A stretch of DNA of 64,000 nt from positions 1,054,001 through 1,118,000 of the forward strand of contig NC_088117.1 in NCBI RefSeq assembly GCF_036370855.1, read 5' to 3'. This document shows positions 25,701 to 35,650 of the stretch, in pieces; position 1 is the stretch's first letter, and each line of letters opens with the position of its first letter. The translations under genes were made by a program, and so were the position numbers. The notes below the pieces were generated by a model. That model had not been told where the DNA came from. It worked only from the letters and a program-made list of their open reading frames with translations, and ran no database searches. Source of the stretch: Dromaius novaehollandiae (Eukaryota > Chordata > Aves > Casuariiformes > Dromaiidae).

Positions 25701-28700
25701 AGAGCAGAGAATACTCTGCATCCTCAGAGTGCAAGATGCACAAAAGTTCTGGCTTTTTCCTAGGGAGTCAACACAGTAAAGTAATTCCGAAAAGTAAACT
25801 TACAGCTTGAGACGAGAATATATCATGATTCTGATTAGATTAGATTCTGATTAGATTAGATTCTGATTTAGATTAGAAATAAACCAACCTTGCAGCTGTG
25901 CAAGTTCCTCTCAGCAATATTACCCTTAAAAGATTCTGCTGGATAATACAGAATAAAGCACATGGAGAGAGCAGATAATCCTTCATCACTACACTTATTC
26001 ACATCAGCTCCACTATCGAGAAGAAGATTGACAATATCGTTGTGGGAATTAACACCTGTAGAGGAGAAAATGCTTCAGGATGTTATTTTATTTTGTAAAC
26101 ATCTGTACTTGCACATACACTCACGCACTTGCAGATTTCTACATGGAAAGAATAGGCAGCACAGTTTGAAAGTAGTGAGAGCCAACACTGTTGAACTAAT
26201 TCAGGTTTATATTTGCCACACAATAAAAACGCGATACTGAACCATGTCTTACGGGGTTCAGAATGTGTACCTTGGAGCATCCTCAAGTATATCCCTGACC
26301 TTCCTCTCTTTTTTATAACAATTTCTACCAGATTTCACAGGAACTCAGTGAGGATTCACACACAGAAAGAGGCTAAAAGTGATTGAGATGACTGTAGGGG
26401 AAATATAGCGCCCTAAATTATTATCTAAATTTTGCTGGACTTTACAATGAATGCCAGCTATTCAGGTAGCTGAAAAGGGCACAAAGAAAAGGGGAGGTCA
26501 TCCTCCCCTACAGCAAGTCATGCATGCACAGTTTCTAACCACCACCCCTTGCCAGCAAAAACAAAATAACCCTGTCTGAATGTGATTACGACTGGACAAG
26601 AAAAAAACAGTAATAAGGACAGGGTCATACCCAAGAACGCAGATCTAGTCCACTGCATAATCACAAACGGAAAACAAACTTGACAGCTAAAATAATCTCT
26701 AATGTTTACTGAAGTGCTTCTTTTTGTAGATTATTATTTACTGTGGGGTTTGGCATGATACCATTCATTACAGATATTCCTCATGCCACACCTGCTCTTT
26801 TGTTGTTTACTGAACATTCCCTTCACACTTACTATGTAATGGAACAAGAGAAAAATCTAATCCAGGCTACTACACCAGGAATTTCTCATCATATGGTAAA
26901 GAGTCATTCTCAGAGTCTTACAGCGGCAGCAGCAAGTGCTGTGTATCCATGTTTGTCTGCTACGTCCGGATGAGCAAGCTCATCCCTCAGAATCGTATAG
27001 ACCCCATCAAAGTCTCCTTTTGCCGCTTTCTGAATTAACTGCTCTGAGGCAAGTTCTTTGGGGCCTGGAGGCCCATAAGTACTGCGGACTCCACTGAGAA
27101 TGAAGTTGACGTCTGAAGTAAACTCTGCTTCACAGAACCTAGCAAAGGAGAAAAAAACACTGATGCATTTAAGCAGCTAGGTACTCTTAGGCCGCTAATG
27201 CAATTAAAGAAAAAACACATCAAGAGCAAAACATGCTGCTGGGTAAGATGCAAAAATATGAACAGCTATCATTTTAAGAACTATTTCAGATAGTATAAGT
27301 TTGCTTAAATTACAGGCAGAAAGGCAAACTAGTCTAGGGGCTGCTGGCAGCAGCACACAGATTTTGGCTACAGAAGAGTCCATAAATATCCAGCCATCCA
27401 ACACCTATAAAATTAGAAAGCAAAATCTAACTGCCAAGTGTTTCTACAAACAGAATATTTAGCATGCACATTCATATCTGTTTAGTATTTGATTTATATA
27501 ACCAGCTTTAGCTATGGCTATAAAATACACACATGTGGCACGTGTTCCCAGCAACAAAGCAAACCAAAACATACTCTGCCTGCCCAAAGAACATCTCCAT
27601 GTACAAGTATCAAGCTACACATAAACCTAAGGCTCAGTGGGCAGTTACAAGTAGCTGCAGACTTGCTGCAGCATGTTTTCTATAGCCTTGAAGTAGAATA
27701 AGAGTTAAGACAACCACAGAAAGGTACCACTGGTATCATAAATTGTTTGTTTCATTTAAAAAATTCCTCATTGGCAACCTGTCATCTCAAGACTATAAAA
27801 AAAACTTTTGGAGAGCAGCTGCAATCATGCAACTTATATTTGAAAATAATAGATATGATTTATAAAAATCCATACATAAAAAACAAATGATCAACAGCTA
27901 CCTGTGCTTATAAACATGCATCTGCATTCTGACCAGTAAGGGGGTTACATTTGCAACAGGCCAAGGTTCTTCCTCAGGCAGCTTGGAGGTATTCTGAAAA
28001 TATGAAGCATCACACTCTTTCAGAAAGGTGCAAGTCAAAGTAAGATGATCTGTGTTATGGGAATAGGCAAAAACTCCTTCAGGCAAAATATTCTTGTCAT
28101 CAAAGGGGAGACGTTTATAGCTACGGAGAAATGGGTCCCCCTCAACAGAAATATACTTCCTTTGAGAACTGGCATCAACATATCTGAAGTGTTCTGGATG
28201 ATCCGAGACAGAAAAATAACCAGGTACTTCAGTACACAGTTTAATTAGATGATTCCTCAGCCACAAGCCAACATCCTGACAGCCATCTGGATAGCTCTCA
28301 ATTCCCGGTCCAAATCGCTCATCAGATTTGTACAGCCCCTTAAGAAACGAGTAAGCTCGTTAGTATCAATCAGAGATCAAACAAGTTATACAATTAAAGT
28401 CTGGTTTCTATCTCAACTGTTCTGCCTGCATCTTATTGGTCCATTTCTTATTGGCAGAGTAATAACTGCTGAAGCCATTCTGTACTACAAAGCCTTCACA
28501 GTCAGTTTGATTCATTTAATGACAAACACATTAACTTTTCCAGTACAAGAACAGTGGAAGGCCCTAAATTTAACTACATTGGGATGTTATGTTTAGATGA
28601 AATTTCACGTAGATTTTAGCCTGAGCAGGATTCTGATTCAAGGCATATTCACACAAGGCTATCACAACCTCAAAACAGCTATTTGGAACACAAATTAACT

Positions 28701-31700
28701 GCTTCACTCATTGAACTGTTTAGCTATGGAGATAAAGAACCAGGAAAAAGCACTATGACTGGCAAGAATAAAATTTCAAGTTTGATTATAACCTGAGGGT
28801 GTTCTATTTTTCCCTTAGTTTCAGATTATACATGATCTATTCAAATTAAAGTTCTCCGAAATCCATAATTAGTGCCACATTATCAACATTCAGCAAGAAT
28901 GTTATGTTCTTGTTGGCCAACTTAATGCAAAGGCTGTATGTTGTTTTGTTATATCTTTTGGATTATCTGATGAAGCACTGTTTCCTGTTGCAGAGATACC
29001 CATGTATCAGTATGAGGGGAGGGCTGCCCTACGCTGGGCACTTTTCAGATACACCTTCTTCTTCTTTGAAAACAAAGAATTATAAACTCTTAGAAAACAA
29101 GTTTTCTAGCTTCTACTAGTAGCAGCAGGCCTGGAAATGATACAAAAGAGACAACTAGCTATCTCGATACTCCAGAATGCTCTTTGTCTCCACAGTCTCT
29201 TCAAATGCAGTATTTTTCAGTTTCATATTGCTGGCTTCTTAATATGCCTGTTGAGAGTACTGACTAGCTAATGAGTTCTTCATCTAGCAAGGGGAGTAAA
29301 TACCGAAGACTTCTACATTAGAAACTGGAAAAAGACACTCTTCCAGGCACCAGATTTTCAGTTCTAGACAGGCAGTATCACATTATCTCCTTCAATATTT
29401 CCCTAAGCAAAAGTTGTGTACAGTAGAAGTTGAGTAGTTCAAGAGAGCAATCTAGCTTACTGGAGACTGAAGCATGACACTTTTGCTCTAAACAACCCAA
29501 ACACTAATGGAGCTGCCTGGAAAAAAAAACCACTCAAATTTTCCTGTACTCATGCTGACTTTGAAAGGCAGGGAAATCATGGTAACAGCACAACATTTTT
29601 CCAGTTACCTGAAATTTTCTGCCGTCCTTCCATTCCCAAGTCCCATAGCCTTCTACGTGGCTGAGATAAAATGCTCCAATGAATTTGGAACCATCAGGCC
29701 AGTAGCATATCCCTTTCCCATGGCGATGGTCCATGTACAACTGTCCCGTGTATCTCTGTAATCCACCACAAAGAGAAGGGACAGTAAGAATGATACCGTT
29801 CAGAGGACAGAAATGAATTTTTAATTGCCTCCTTAATGTAACAGAGCAGCACTAACATGGTGCAGGAAACTGAGGATGAAACTGTTATACAGTTAAGAAA
29901 GACTAGGCAAAATCTCAACTTCACTGTAGTCACTGTCTTCAAAACTCCACCAAGATTTTACCAGTTGCCACAGCAGCTCTTCCATCATGTAGCAGTCATG
30001 ATGGAAGATCATACTATTTTAGCAGTGTTTATATCATTGATATGTTGCCAAATGATGCAGGCTAAACCAAGACCTATCAAAGTGTTCAACACCTCTCACA
30101 AAGACCTGTATCCCAATACACATTTGGTTGGGAAATTTTGCATCCGACAAAACAGGGCATTCAGCATAGCCATGAAAACACGTATTTTGCTAAAAAACAA
30201 GCAGCCGAATACATAAAACCCAGTAAAACCAAACAAAAAACACCTAGCTAACATGCTTATAAATCAATTTTTTCATTACAGAAGGAAAGAACCTCCACAC
30301 ATAGAGAATATTCCTACTTCCAAATGACAAAACTCTGCTTGGAGAAAGAGCTATCACTCAAATAAATGCCCAACCCCTACCTTCTGATGAATTTTACTCA
30401 CCCTCAACCTAACAACCCATACTCTTAAAGTACAATAAAATGCAGTCTGCAGTGAGTAGTCAACATAATTTTGTATTAAATACAATTATATTTATTTAAA
30501 ATATAATTAATAAAATATAATAAATAAAATACAATTAACAATATACTATAAATAAAATATAACTAAAGATGTATAATAAATAAAATAATTATAATATTTA
30601 AATAAAACGATATATGTTTATTGCTGATCTCATGTGTCTTCAGCCCTGCCATAAGGTCTTTAATTTCCAGCTGCAGGTGAAGTCCCTGGAGATTACACCT
30701 TTGTGCACTACTTGCTAAAAAGATAAATTCGATTGCTACTCTAAAACTGGCACTTCTGACCCTCAGTAGAAAGTTCTGAAAAAACATCGTATCGTACGTA
30801 AACATAGTGCTGAACTGTATCAAGGTGACAGACGCTAAGTCAAAAGCTTGTCCATAATGCCTTTTGTCTTCAGTGAAGAAATCCTTAACTATCAGCCCAC
30901 TCATCTGATGGATTTTGATTGAAATTTGATCAATCGTGATTGATTGTAGCCACAAACACTTTAAGGTATCCATTATTTTTAAGCAAAAAGACAGACATTT
31001 GGGGGACGTTTTATAGAAATTAATCAAAATTTTGTAATTGAAAAAAATTCCCATTTAAATCAAAACCTCAATTCCTTAAATGCTTTATTAAAGGCATTTA
31101 TGTGTCTTCAGTGTTATTTCTCTTCAAATTAAATCACCTAAATATCCTAATCAATCATATAGCTTGTCTTTAATAAAAGCATAACTGAAGGGATAGGATG
31201 AACCCTATGGAGAACAAAGTAGCCCTGGTATTCTGTAGCATAAACTATGACTATTCTTAGTTTGAATAAACTATGACTATTCTTAGTTTGAAAGAAAAAA
31301 GGTGAAAAGTGCTAAGTAACTTCCCTAAGGCCTCGTCAGAGGATGGTGCCGTGGAGACTTTCATTTCTAGGTCACCAATGCAAATTCAGCCCAATCAACA
31401 AAACCTGAAAACTACTACCCTCTATCAAGTGAGTTGCCACAATAATCATCACCGAAGACAGGCAGCTGCTGCTACTGCTTCTGCCTGATGCGTGTTAGGA
31501 CTTTTGCTTAGAACGCGGAGTTTGCCCCCAAAAGACAACAGTGAGGAGCAATGCCGAGGTCTTTATATTGCCAGAATTAAGGCTGTGTTTCTCTGCTAGA
31601 CTGATTCTTGGGAGCATTGATAGGCAAATGGAGTTCCAGAGGAAGAGAAAAAGAGCTAATTTTAAATTTTCTATCTGCGCAATGGTATAACTCATAAGCG

Positions 31701-32636
31701 GAAAAAGAGATGTCCCACCGTGCAGACAACCGATCCCTAACGGATGATTTCGAGTTACGTTGCCGTGGCAGCTTTCCCTGACAATCAAAACGGCAGCTCA
31801 GTACTCACAGGTGGCGCAGAAGAGAAGAACCTCACAAGGGAACCGGAAACATTAGTCACTCCTCATGGTATTTTCACCATACAGGAAGATGCACTCACAC
31901 TTCAGAGGTTAAACTTTGTACCAAAAGCTCACGGCAGCATCCCCTCCTCCCCTGCCGGCCTCCCGCTCTCCCCACTGGGGTCTGAGGCCACGTTCAGCCA
32001 TCGACAGCGACCCAGGACTCGGCAACGGCATCACGGCAGCCATCTGCTTACCCTGAGCGTGAGGGCAGACCAAGTCCTTCGAAGCAGGGGGCAAAAGCAC
32101 GTTATCTGGGAACTTGTGTCCCGATTTGCATTTTAGCAGCAAATATATTATTAACCTGAACACAGAGCAACAGAATGCCCCCAAAGGGCAGCAAGGGCCA
32201 GCGCGCTGGCCGAGCAGGTGCTCGGATGTTGCAGGGGAGCTGGGAAAGCGCTCGCTTTACTAAGAAATAAGGCGAAACCGCCTAGTTTGCCCCAAAACCA
32301 GAGGCGAGAGGAGAGATGCAAGCCTAGGAAAAACCTGCATTTCAGAGACCCATCTCCTTGCCAAATGGACCGGTGGGGAACACGAAGGCAGAAAGCCCTG
32401 CACGGCGCGCTCCCACCGCCTGGCCCGGCTCCCCGGCCCGGCCCAGGCCGGGGGGCGGCGGCGGGGGGCCCCGCTTGCAGCCGGTTGCGCCAGGCAGGGC
32501 GCTCCCCGACGGCGGCTCCCCGCGGCCCGCGCACCTCGCCGCCCCCAGGCCCGCTGCCGTCGCCGGGCGCTGCCGCCTCCTCTGCGCCGCCCTCGGCCGC
32601 CGCCTGACTGGAAACTCGCTCGGCACCGGCCTCCAT
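10606..32636 (-). CDS. ANKMY1: Ankyrin repeat and MYND domain-containing protein 1 (gene span, 15 exons)
   Basis: The gene is recognised by domain order: MORN repeats in exon 2 and the start of exon 3, ankyrin repeats from exon 4 to exon 12, and a C-terminal MYND zinc finger in exon 15. Exons, minus order: 32636-32535, 29755-29609, 28338-27902, 27138-26922, 26055-25889, 24479-24421, 22960-22789, 22324-22184, 19426-19256, 18555-18448, 16825-16694, 15839-15726, 14070-13905, 13066-13000, 10780-10606. All have GT/AG borders. Every junction keeps phase except exon 4 to exon 5, which is one base short. The sum is 2375 nt, where 2376 would give 791 residues. The human protein is longer (about 940 residues), so the N-terminus may be short or an upstream MORN exon missed. 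Function is poorly known; MORN, ankyrin and MYND modules all suggest protein-protein contacts. Introns hold a CR1 (20076-21565) and simple repeats. Confidence 0.88.
13000..13066 (-). CDS. ANKMY1: ANKMY1 exon 14: Ser/Lys-rich linker
   Basis: 67 nt flanked by GTGTAG acceptor and GTAGGT donor. Encodes [20 protein letters not shown], a basic linker between the helical exon 13 and the MYND finger. Phase 1 in, phase 2 out, matching both neighbours. Confidence 0.85.
13905..14070 (-). CDS. ANKMY1: ANKMY1 exon 13: charged helical segment
   Basis: 166 nt, phase 0 in and phase 1 out, donor GTTAGT. Starts [12 protein letters not shown] and continues into a Glu/Lys/Arg-rich stretch ([19 protein letters not shown]) that looks like a helix or short coiled coil. 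Confidence 0.88.
15156..15187 (+). repeat. Poly-C / poly-A tract
   Basis: A C run broken by one G passes directly into an A run, within an ANKMY1 intron. Confidence 0.85.
15726..15839 (-). CDS. ANKMY1: ANKMY1 exon 12: last ankyrin-like unit
   Basis: 114 nt, phase 0 both ends, acceptor TTTTTTCAG and donor GTATGA. Encodes [16 protein letters not shown], an ankyrin second-helix and loop signature, then [11 protein letters not shown]. Confidence 0.9.
16565..16590 (+). repeat. Poly-A tract
   Basis: Uninterrupted run of about 26 A in an ANKMY1 intron. Confidence 0.9.
16694..16825 (-). CDS. ANKMY1: ANKMY1 exon 11: ankyrin repeat
   Basis: 132 nt, phase 0 both ends. Encodes [17 protein letters not shown], a clear ankyrin motif, then a basic stretch [11 protein letters not shown]. 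Donor GTGAGA, acceptor TTTGCAG. Confidence 0.92.
17573..17640 (-). repeat. Possible old tRNA-derived SINE fragment
   Basis: On the minus strand, TAGCCTAGTGGTTCAGGTAA resembles a tRNA A-box and D-arm as found in MIR or AmnSINE-type elements. No clear B box or tail is visible, so the call is weak. Confidence 0.3.
18448..18555 (-). CDS. ANKMY1: ANKMY1 exon 10: ankyrin repeat
   Basis: 108 nt, phase 0 both ends. Encodes [18 protein letters not shown] and [13 protein letters not shown], two linked ankyrin helices. Acceptor CTACACAG chosen because it keeps phase 0; a second AG seven bases further in would not. Confidence 0.9.
19256..19426 (-). CDS. ANKMY1: ANKMY1 exon 9: linker and ankyrin repeat start
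   Basis: 171 nt, phase 0 both ends. Begins [14 protein letters not shown], a probable loop between ankyrin blocks, and ends [17 protein letters not shown], the start of the ankyrin unit completed by exon 10. Confidence 0.9.
20076..21565 (+). mobile_element. CR1 LINE, 5'-truncated (copy c)
   Basis: Lies in the ANKMY1 intron between exons 8 and 9, opposite in strand to the gene. It begins in the RT fingers ([16 protein letters not shown] at about 20150), passes through the palm region with stops, then [13 protein letters not shown] and the C-terminal block. It ends with TTGTAATTCTGTGAAATGA. It shares with copy a a run of near-identical 3' sequence, so both belong to the same or a close subfamily. 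Confidence 0.92.
22184..22324 (-). CDS. ANKMY1: ANKMY1 exon 8: ankyrin repeat
   Basis: 141 nt, phase 0 both ends. Encodes [18 protein letters not shown] and [18 protein letters not shown], a canonical ankyrin TPLH helix pair. Acceptor TTTTTTCAG, donor GTATGT. Confidence 0.93.
22789..22960 (-). CDS. ANKMY1: ANKMY1 exon 7: ankyrin repeats
   Basis: 172 nt, phase 2 in and phase 0 out. Encodes [16 protein letters not shown] and [18 protein letters not shown], two ankyrin units. The donor GTTTTA is weak but the only one that joins exon 8 in phase. Confidence 0.9.
24421..24479 (-). CDS. ANKMY1: ANKMY1 exon 6: short acidic exon
   Basis: 59 nt encoding [19 protein letters not shown], an acidic Ser-rich insert between ankyrin units. 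The acceptor reads AAGCAG, a tandem (NAGNAG) acceptor, so one glutamine may be optional. Phase fits both neighbours. Confidence 0.8.
25826..25878 (+). repeat. (TCTGATTAGATTAGAT)n short tandem repeat
   Basis: TCTGATTAGATTAGAT occurs at least twice, followed by a third diverged unit, next to the exon 5 donor of ANKMY1. Confidence 0.8.
25889..26055 (-). CDS. ANKMY1: ANKMY1 exon 5: ankyrin repeat
   Basis: 167 nt. Encodes [19 protein letters not shown] and [15 protein letters not shown]. It needs one base from exon 4 to open its frame, which exon 4 as read here does not supply. Confidence 0.9.
26922..27138 (-). CDS. ANKMY1: ANKMY1 exon 4: linker and first ankyrin unit
   Basis: 217 nt, opens in phase 2. 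Encodes [19 protein letters not shown] and [20 protein letters not shown], the first ankyrin repeat. The only GT near the end (GCT|GTAAGA) closes it in phase 0, one base short of what exon 5 requires. Confidence 0.85.
27902..28338 (-). CDS. ANKMY1: ANKMY1 exon 3: long exon after the MORN repeats
   Basis: 437 nt, phase 0 in and phase 2 out. Opens [19 protein letters not shown], a MORN-like unit, and continues as a region specific to this protein ([37 protein letters not shown]). Acceptor CTTAAG, donor GTAGCT. Confidence 0.9.
29609..29755 (-). CDS. ANKMY1: ANKMY1 exon 2: MORN repeats
   Basis: 147 nt, phase 0 both ends. Encodes [32 protein letters not shown] and [15 protein letters not shown], successive MORN repeats with the YxGxxxxxxxxGxG spacing. 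Confidence 0.93.
30460..30605. repeat. AT-rich (AATAAAATATAATT)n repeat
   Basis: Repeated AATAAAATA-type units, nearly free of G and C. It borders the unexplained 163-codon minus-strand open frame 30563-31054. Confidence 0.75.
31241..31291 (+). repeat. 25-bp tandem duplication
   Basis: TAAACTATGACTATTCTTAG plus TTTGA is present twice in a row. Confidence 0.85.
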
Positions 32637-33010
32637 GGCGGCGGCCCCCGCCGACGGCTCCGCAGCGGCCGCGCTCCGCCTCGGCGGCGCCCGCGTTGCC
32701 GTGGAGACGGTAGCGGGGCGAGGGAGGCGGGGCCGCCGCCGGGCCCCGGCAGCGCCTCCGCAGCGGCCCGGAGGCCCCGGAGCGTCTGCAGCGAAGGCCT
32801 GAGGAGGAAAGGCCCGGAGAGTCCTCGCTTCGTGCAGCCTGGGGTGCCTTCTCCTCGCTTACAGTCTGCAGGGGGCCGAAGCTGCTCCGCAGGAGCCGGG
32901 GCGCGGCGTTTGCTGGGGCTGCCCCCACCTCCCGCACGGCTCCTGCAGGGCCAGCGGCTCTCCCCGCTGAGGCCTGCGCGCGCTCGCCGTCACCCTGCCG
33001 TGGCTAGCTC
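32380..33010. promoter_or_regulatory. CpG island, presumed ANKMY1 promoter
   Basis: Dense CG dinucleotides over about 600 bp covering the candidate first exon and extending upstream on the minus strand. CpG-rich starts are usual for broadly expressed avian genes. Long open frames on both strands here are products of base composition. No plus-strand gene start could be identified, so a bidirectional promoter is possible but unsupported. Confidence 0.65.
32535..32636 (-). CDS. ANKMY1: ANKMY1 candidate exon 1 with start codon
   Basis: The ATG at 32636 lies in a CpG-rich block and opens [17 protein letters not shown]. The donor GAG|GTGCGC at 32534 gives a 102-nt phase-0 exon that joins exon 2 (GGGE, then RYTGQ). 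The N-terminus is low-complexity and cannot be confirmed by homology. An additional MORN exon between 29756 and 32534 was looked for and not found. Confidence 0.55.
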
Positions 33011-34749
33011 CTGAGGAGCAATTTCTGGGAAAGGCATCGTTCAAATATACTGCATCGCACAACCCCTTACGTTCTGCAGGGGAGAGATGAGAGGGGAATT
33101 GGCGCAACGCAGCCCAGCAGAGAAGAAGCACGGAGCGTCACGGGTGAGGTGGAAGGAGTCCCTACAGTTGGCGTATGGCAAACTCTTCCTGGAGCAGCCC
33201 GTCCCTCGACAGCCAGCCCCCGCCTGCCCGCCGCGGCTGGAGCCAGGCCCATCTCCCAGGCCGACCCTCAAACACTCCTGGCGAGCTCGCTCGACCTCAT
33301 GCACACCAGCGTTACACCGCCAGCACCGCTTCGCAAGTGGTTGGTGAGCTCCACGCTTGCACGGTGAATAACAGCAAGAGCAGAGCTTCATCGTTACTTT
33401 AGCACGACCAGCTGTCGCCGAAATGCACCAAGTCTACATCGGTCTAAGTTACCACATGGCCAGAGCAGTGACCGCTTCAGAGCCACGGCTCTGAGACCTC
33501 TCGGCCTCCTAAAAGACTTGTTCGCCACGAGCACAGCAGCGACTCCCACCCTGCACCTACTCAGCACAGCCTGTTGCATTACTCTTCTAACCCGCCAGAA
33601 TTCAGCCGCTGCTGGGCAGGTTTTGGTGGCACCAGTGCTCTTTTTTCCATCGTTGCTACCCAGACGCTTTGAAGCAGTTGAAAGCAGCCTAGCGTAGCAA
33701 ATTTGGGTAGTTTACACTTCCTTGTCTTCTTTGGGGTTATTCTAATGCCCATGTCGTACAGTTTAAATTCATAATGCTTTGTCTACACCCAGAAGCCAGG
33801 AGGGTGGTCACATCCTTTCTTATCCCCTAAAGAGGGGTGGCATTTCAGGTAAAGCCATGGTGATTCTAAGCTGAGATCTGTGGGCAAGAGACATAAAAAA
33901 AATGGGAGGTGGAATATCTTTTCCTCTTGACAAAGAACAAGCAGAGAAAGAAAACCCTCTGCCTACTCTTAAAGAGGCTTTTTTCTTGAACCAATAGGTG
34001 GTATAATTAGATGCCCTGGCATGCTAGAAAATATTGACAGTAACATCTCCAGATAACTTGGTTGCAGGGCTCCGTACCAGGAGAGCTTATCATGGGTTGG
34101 TTTAGTGTTTAAAAAAATCCTCACAAATGCCAGATTTTCCAGCATTATAAAAAGAGCCAGCTAATCAGTTTAAACCTCCCTTTCTTTATGAAGAAAGCAC
34201 TGTCAGTCTGAAGCTAGTAAGTCAATTTATAGTAAGACAAATGGGGAACTTTTCCTTAAGTCTCGGCTAAGCACTACAGCCCATGAAAGAACTGTTATTT
34301 AAAAATCATTTGAGCTTTAAAAACTTTTGATCTGCATTTTTATTTATTGTTTGTGAAAAACTTACCAGTCTCTGGTTTAATTTCCAGGATTCCTCTTAGG
34401 CTGTACCTGCCAGAATTACTGAAGCCATAATCTCCGTGACAGAAATACAGAATGTTGAATCAATAAGGAATAGAAACCAGTGCATTGTAATCTGAAAACA
34501 ATAGACTGGACATGTAATACCAGGGTATGAAACATCCCGTACAGTAAGTGTACTTCAGATGTTTTTAAGTGGAAATGTACTCTCTAAATAGCTGGTAAAT
34601 TCTGCTGAGCAGGCCGTCAGGTGTGAATCTTAGGTCACACAGCTCTCATATATCCCTGTGAGAAATGTGGAGTAGTTTCTATTGTAAGTTGTGATGGGAG
34701 GTTATCGTTTATTAGGAGTAAATTATGGATAAGATACTATTTGCAGAAA
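33011..34749. other. No gene or repeat recognised
   Basis: GC content falls from the island into ordinary AT-rich sequence. Open frames are short and overlap on both strands at 33040-33400. Confidence 0.5.
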
Positions 34750-35650
34750 AAATACAGGACTGGAAGAGACCTTTTGGAATTGCATCCTATCATTTTTTCT
34801 TTTAACTATGCTGTTCATGCTGCATCATAAAACTAGGTCCTTTGCCCCATTATTCCTGTTTAAAAAGTAGTAATGTCACAGCCCAGCCTGAATTATAAAT
34901 GGTTTGTATATCCTTTTTCCTTCTGCTAACATCTCTTCCACTTTGAATTCCTCTTGCCTGGCCAAAATACCACACACAGTTCTGGGTGAAGTGCCTTCTA
35001 TGTTTACATTTCCCTATTTTTTCATCTGCTACACCGTAGGATGGTTCCTGCTTATGTTTTATTCCTGAAGCTGTCTTGTGGCTCCTAAGCATCCAATGGT
35101 TAGCTAACACCTTTTCCTTGGAGGTGATCTCTGATATCTCCAGCTGTAAGAGTTCTTCTTTGCCCCCACATAACCAAATTGTCACTTGTTAGCACTGTGT
35201 TTTGTACCAATCATTCCATTTCCTTCCACTATGTTGGCCGGTGTCACCTGACTTAGTAGTGCCTCTCAGCTTTTTGTCATCAACAAACAGTCACGTACTC
35301 TTTTTGTGTCAAGACCAGAAATGAAAATGTTAACTAAAATCAGTCTGACACTTGATCCTCAAGGGAGTCCACTAGTCACCTGTATTCAACTATACAGCAC
35401 TTTTTTCAGCATGGATATTTGTTGCTTTCATTTTTTTAGCTCCTCGTGCCCTCCCCATACCCATCGCTTACAGTTTTTTAGAAAGCTCCACTTTAACCAG
35501 AAGATTTTTTTCCATTGCAGTGCACCAACTCTTTTACTGAATTCCAGTGCGATTAGAGATAGTTGATCTTTCTTTTCAATGGAATCATTCACCCTATCAA
35601 AAAAGATATTAGTTGGGCACAATCTACCATGATAAACCCATGTCATATTT
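34750..35650 (-). mobile_element. Ancient, highly diverged CR1-like LINE
   Basis: Plus-strand phrases such as GACTGGAAGAGACC (34759), CAACAAACAGTCACGTACTC, ATGAAAATGTTAACTAAAAT, CTCAAGGGAGTCCACTAGTC and ATCTACCATGATAAACCC follow, in order, the reversed 3' end and RT region of old amniote CR1 elements. It is far more diverged than the copies at 1-5 kb and 20 kb and has no usable frame. Confidence 0.65.

Noticed and set aside
31744-32136. 130-codon plus-strand frame and a good GTGAGTACTG donor on the minus strand near 31800
   Set aside because: The minus-strand stretch before that donor has stops in each frame close by; at most it is a non-coding alternative 5' exon.
32260-33014. Long open frames of 218-225 codons on both strands
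   Set aside because: Same base-composition effect in the ANKMY1 CpG island; no domain seen beyond the short candidate first exon.
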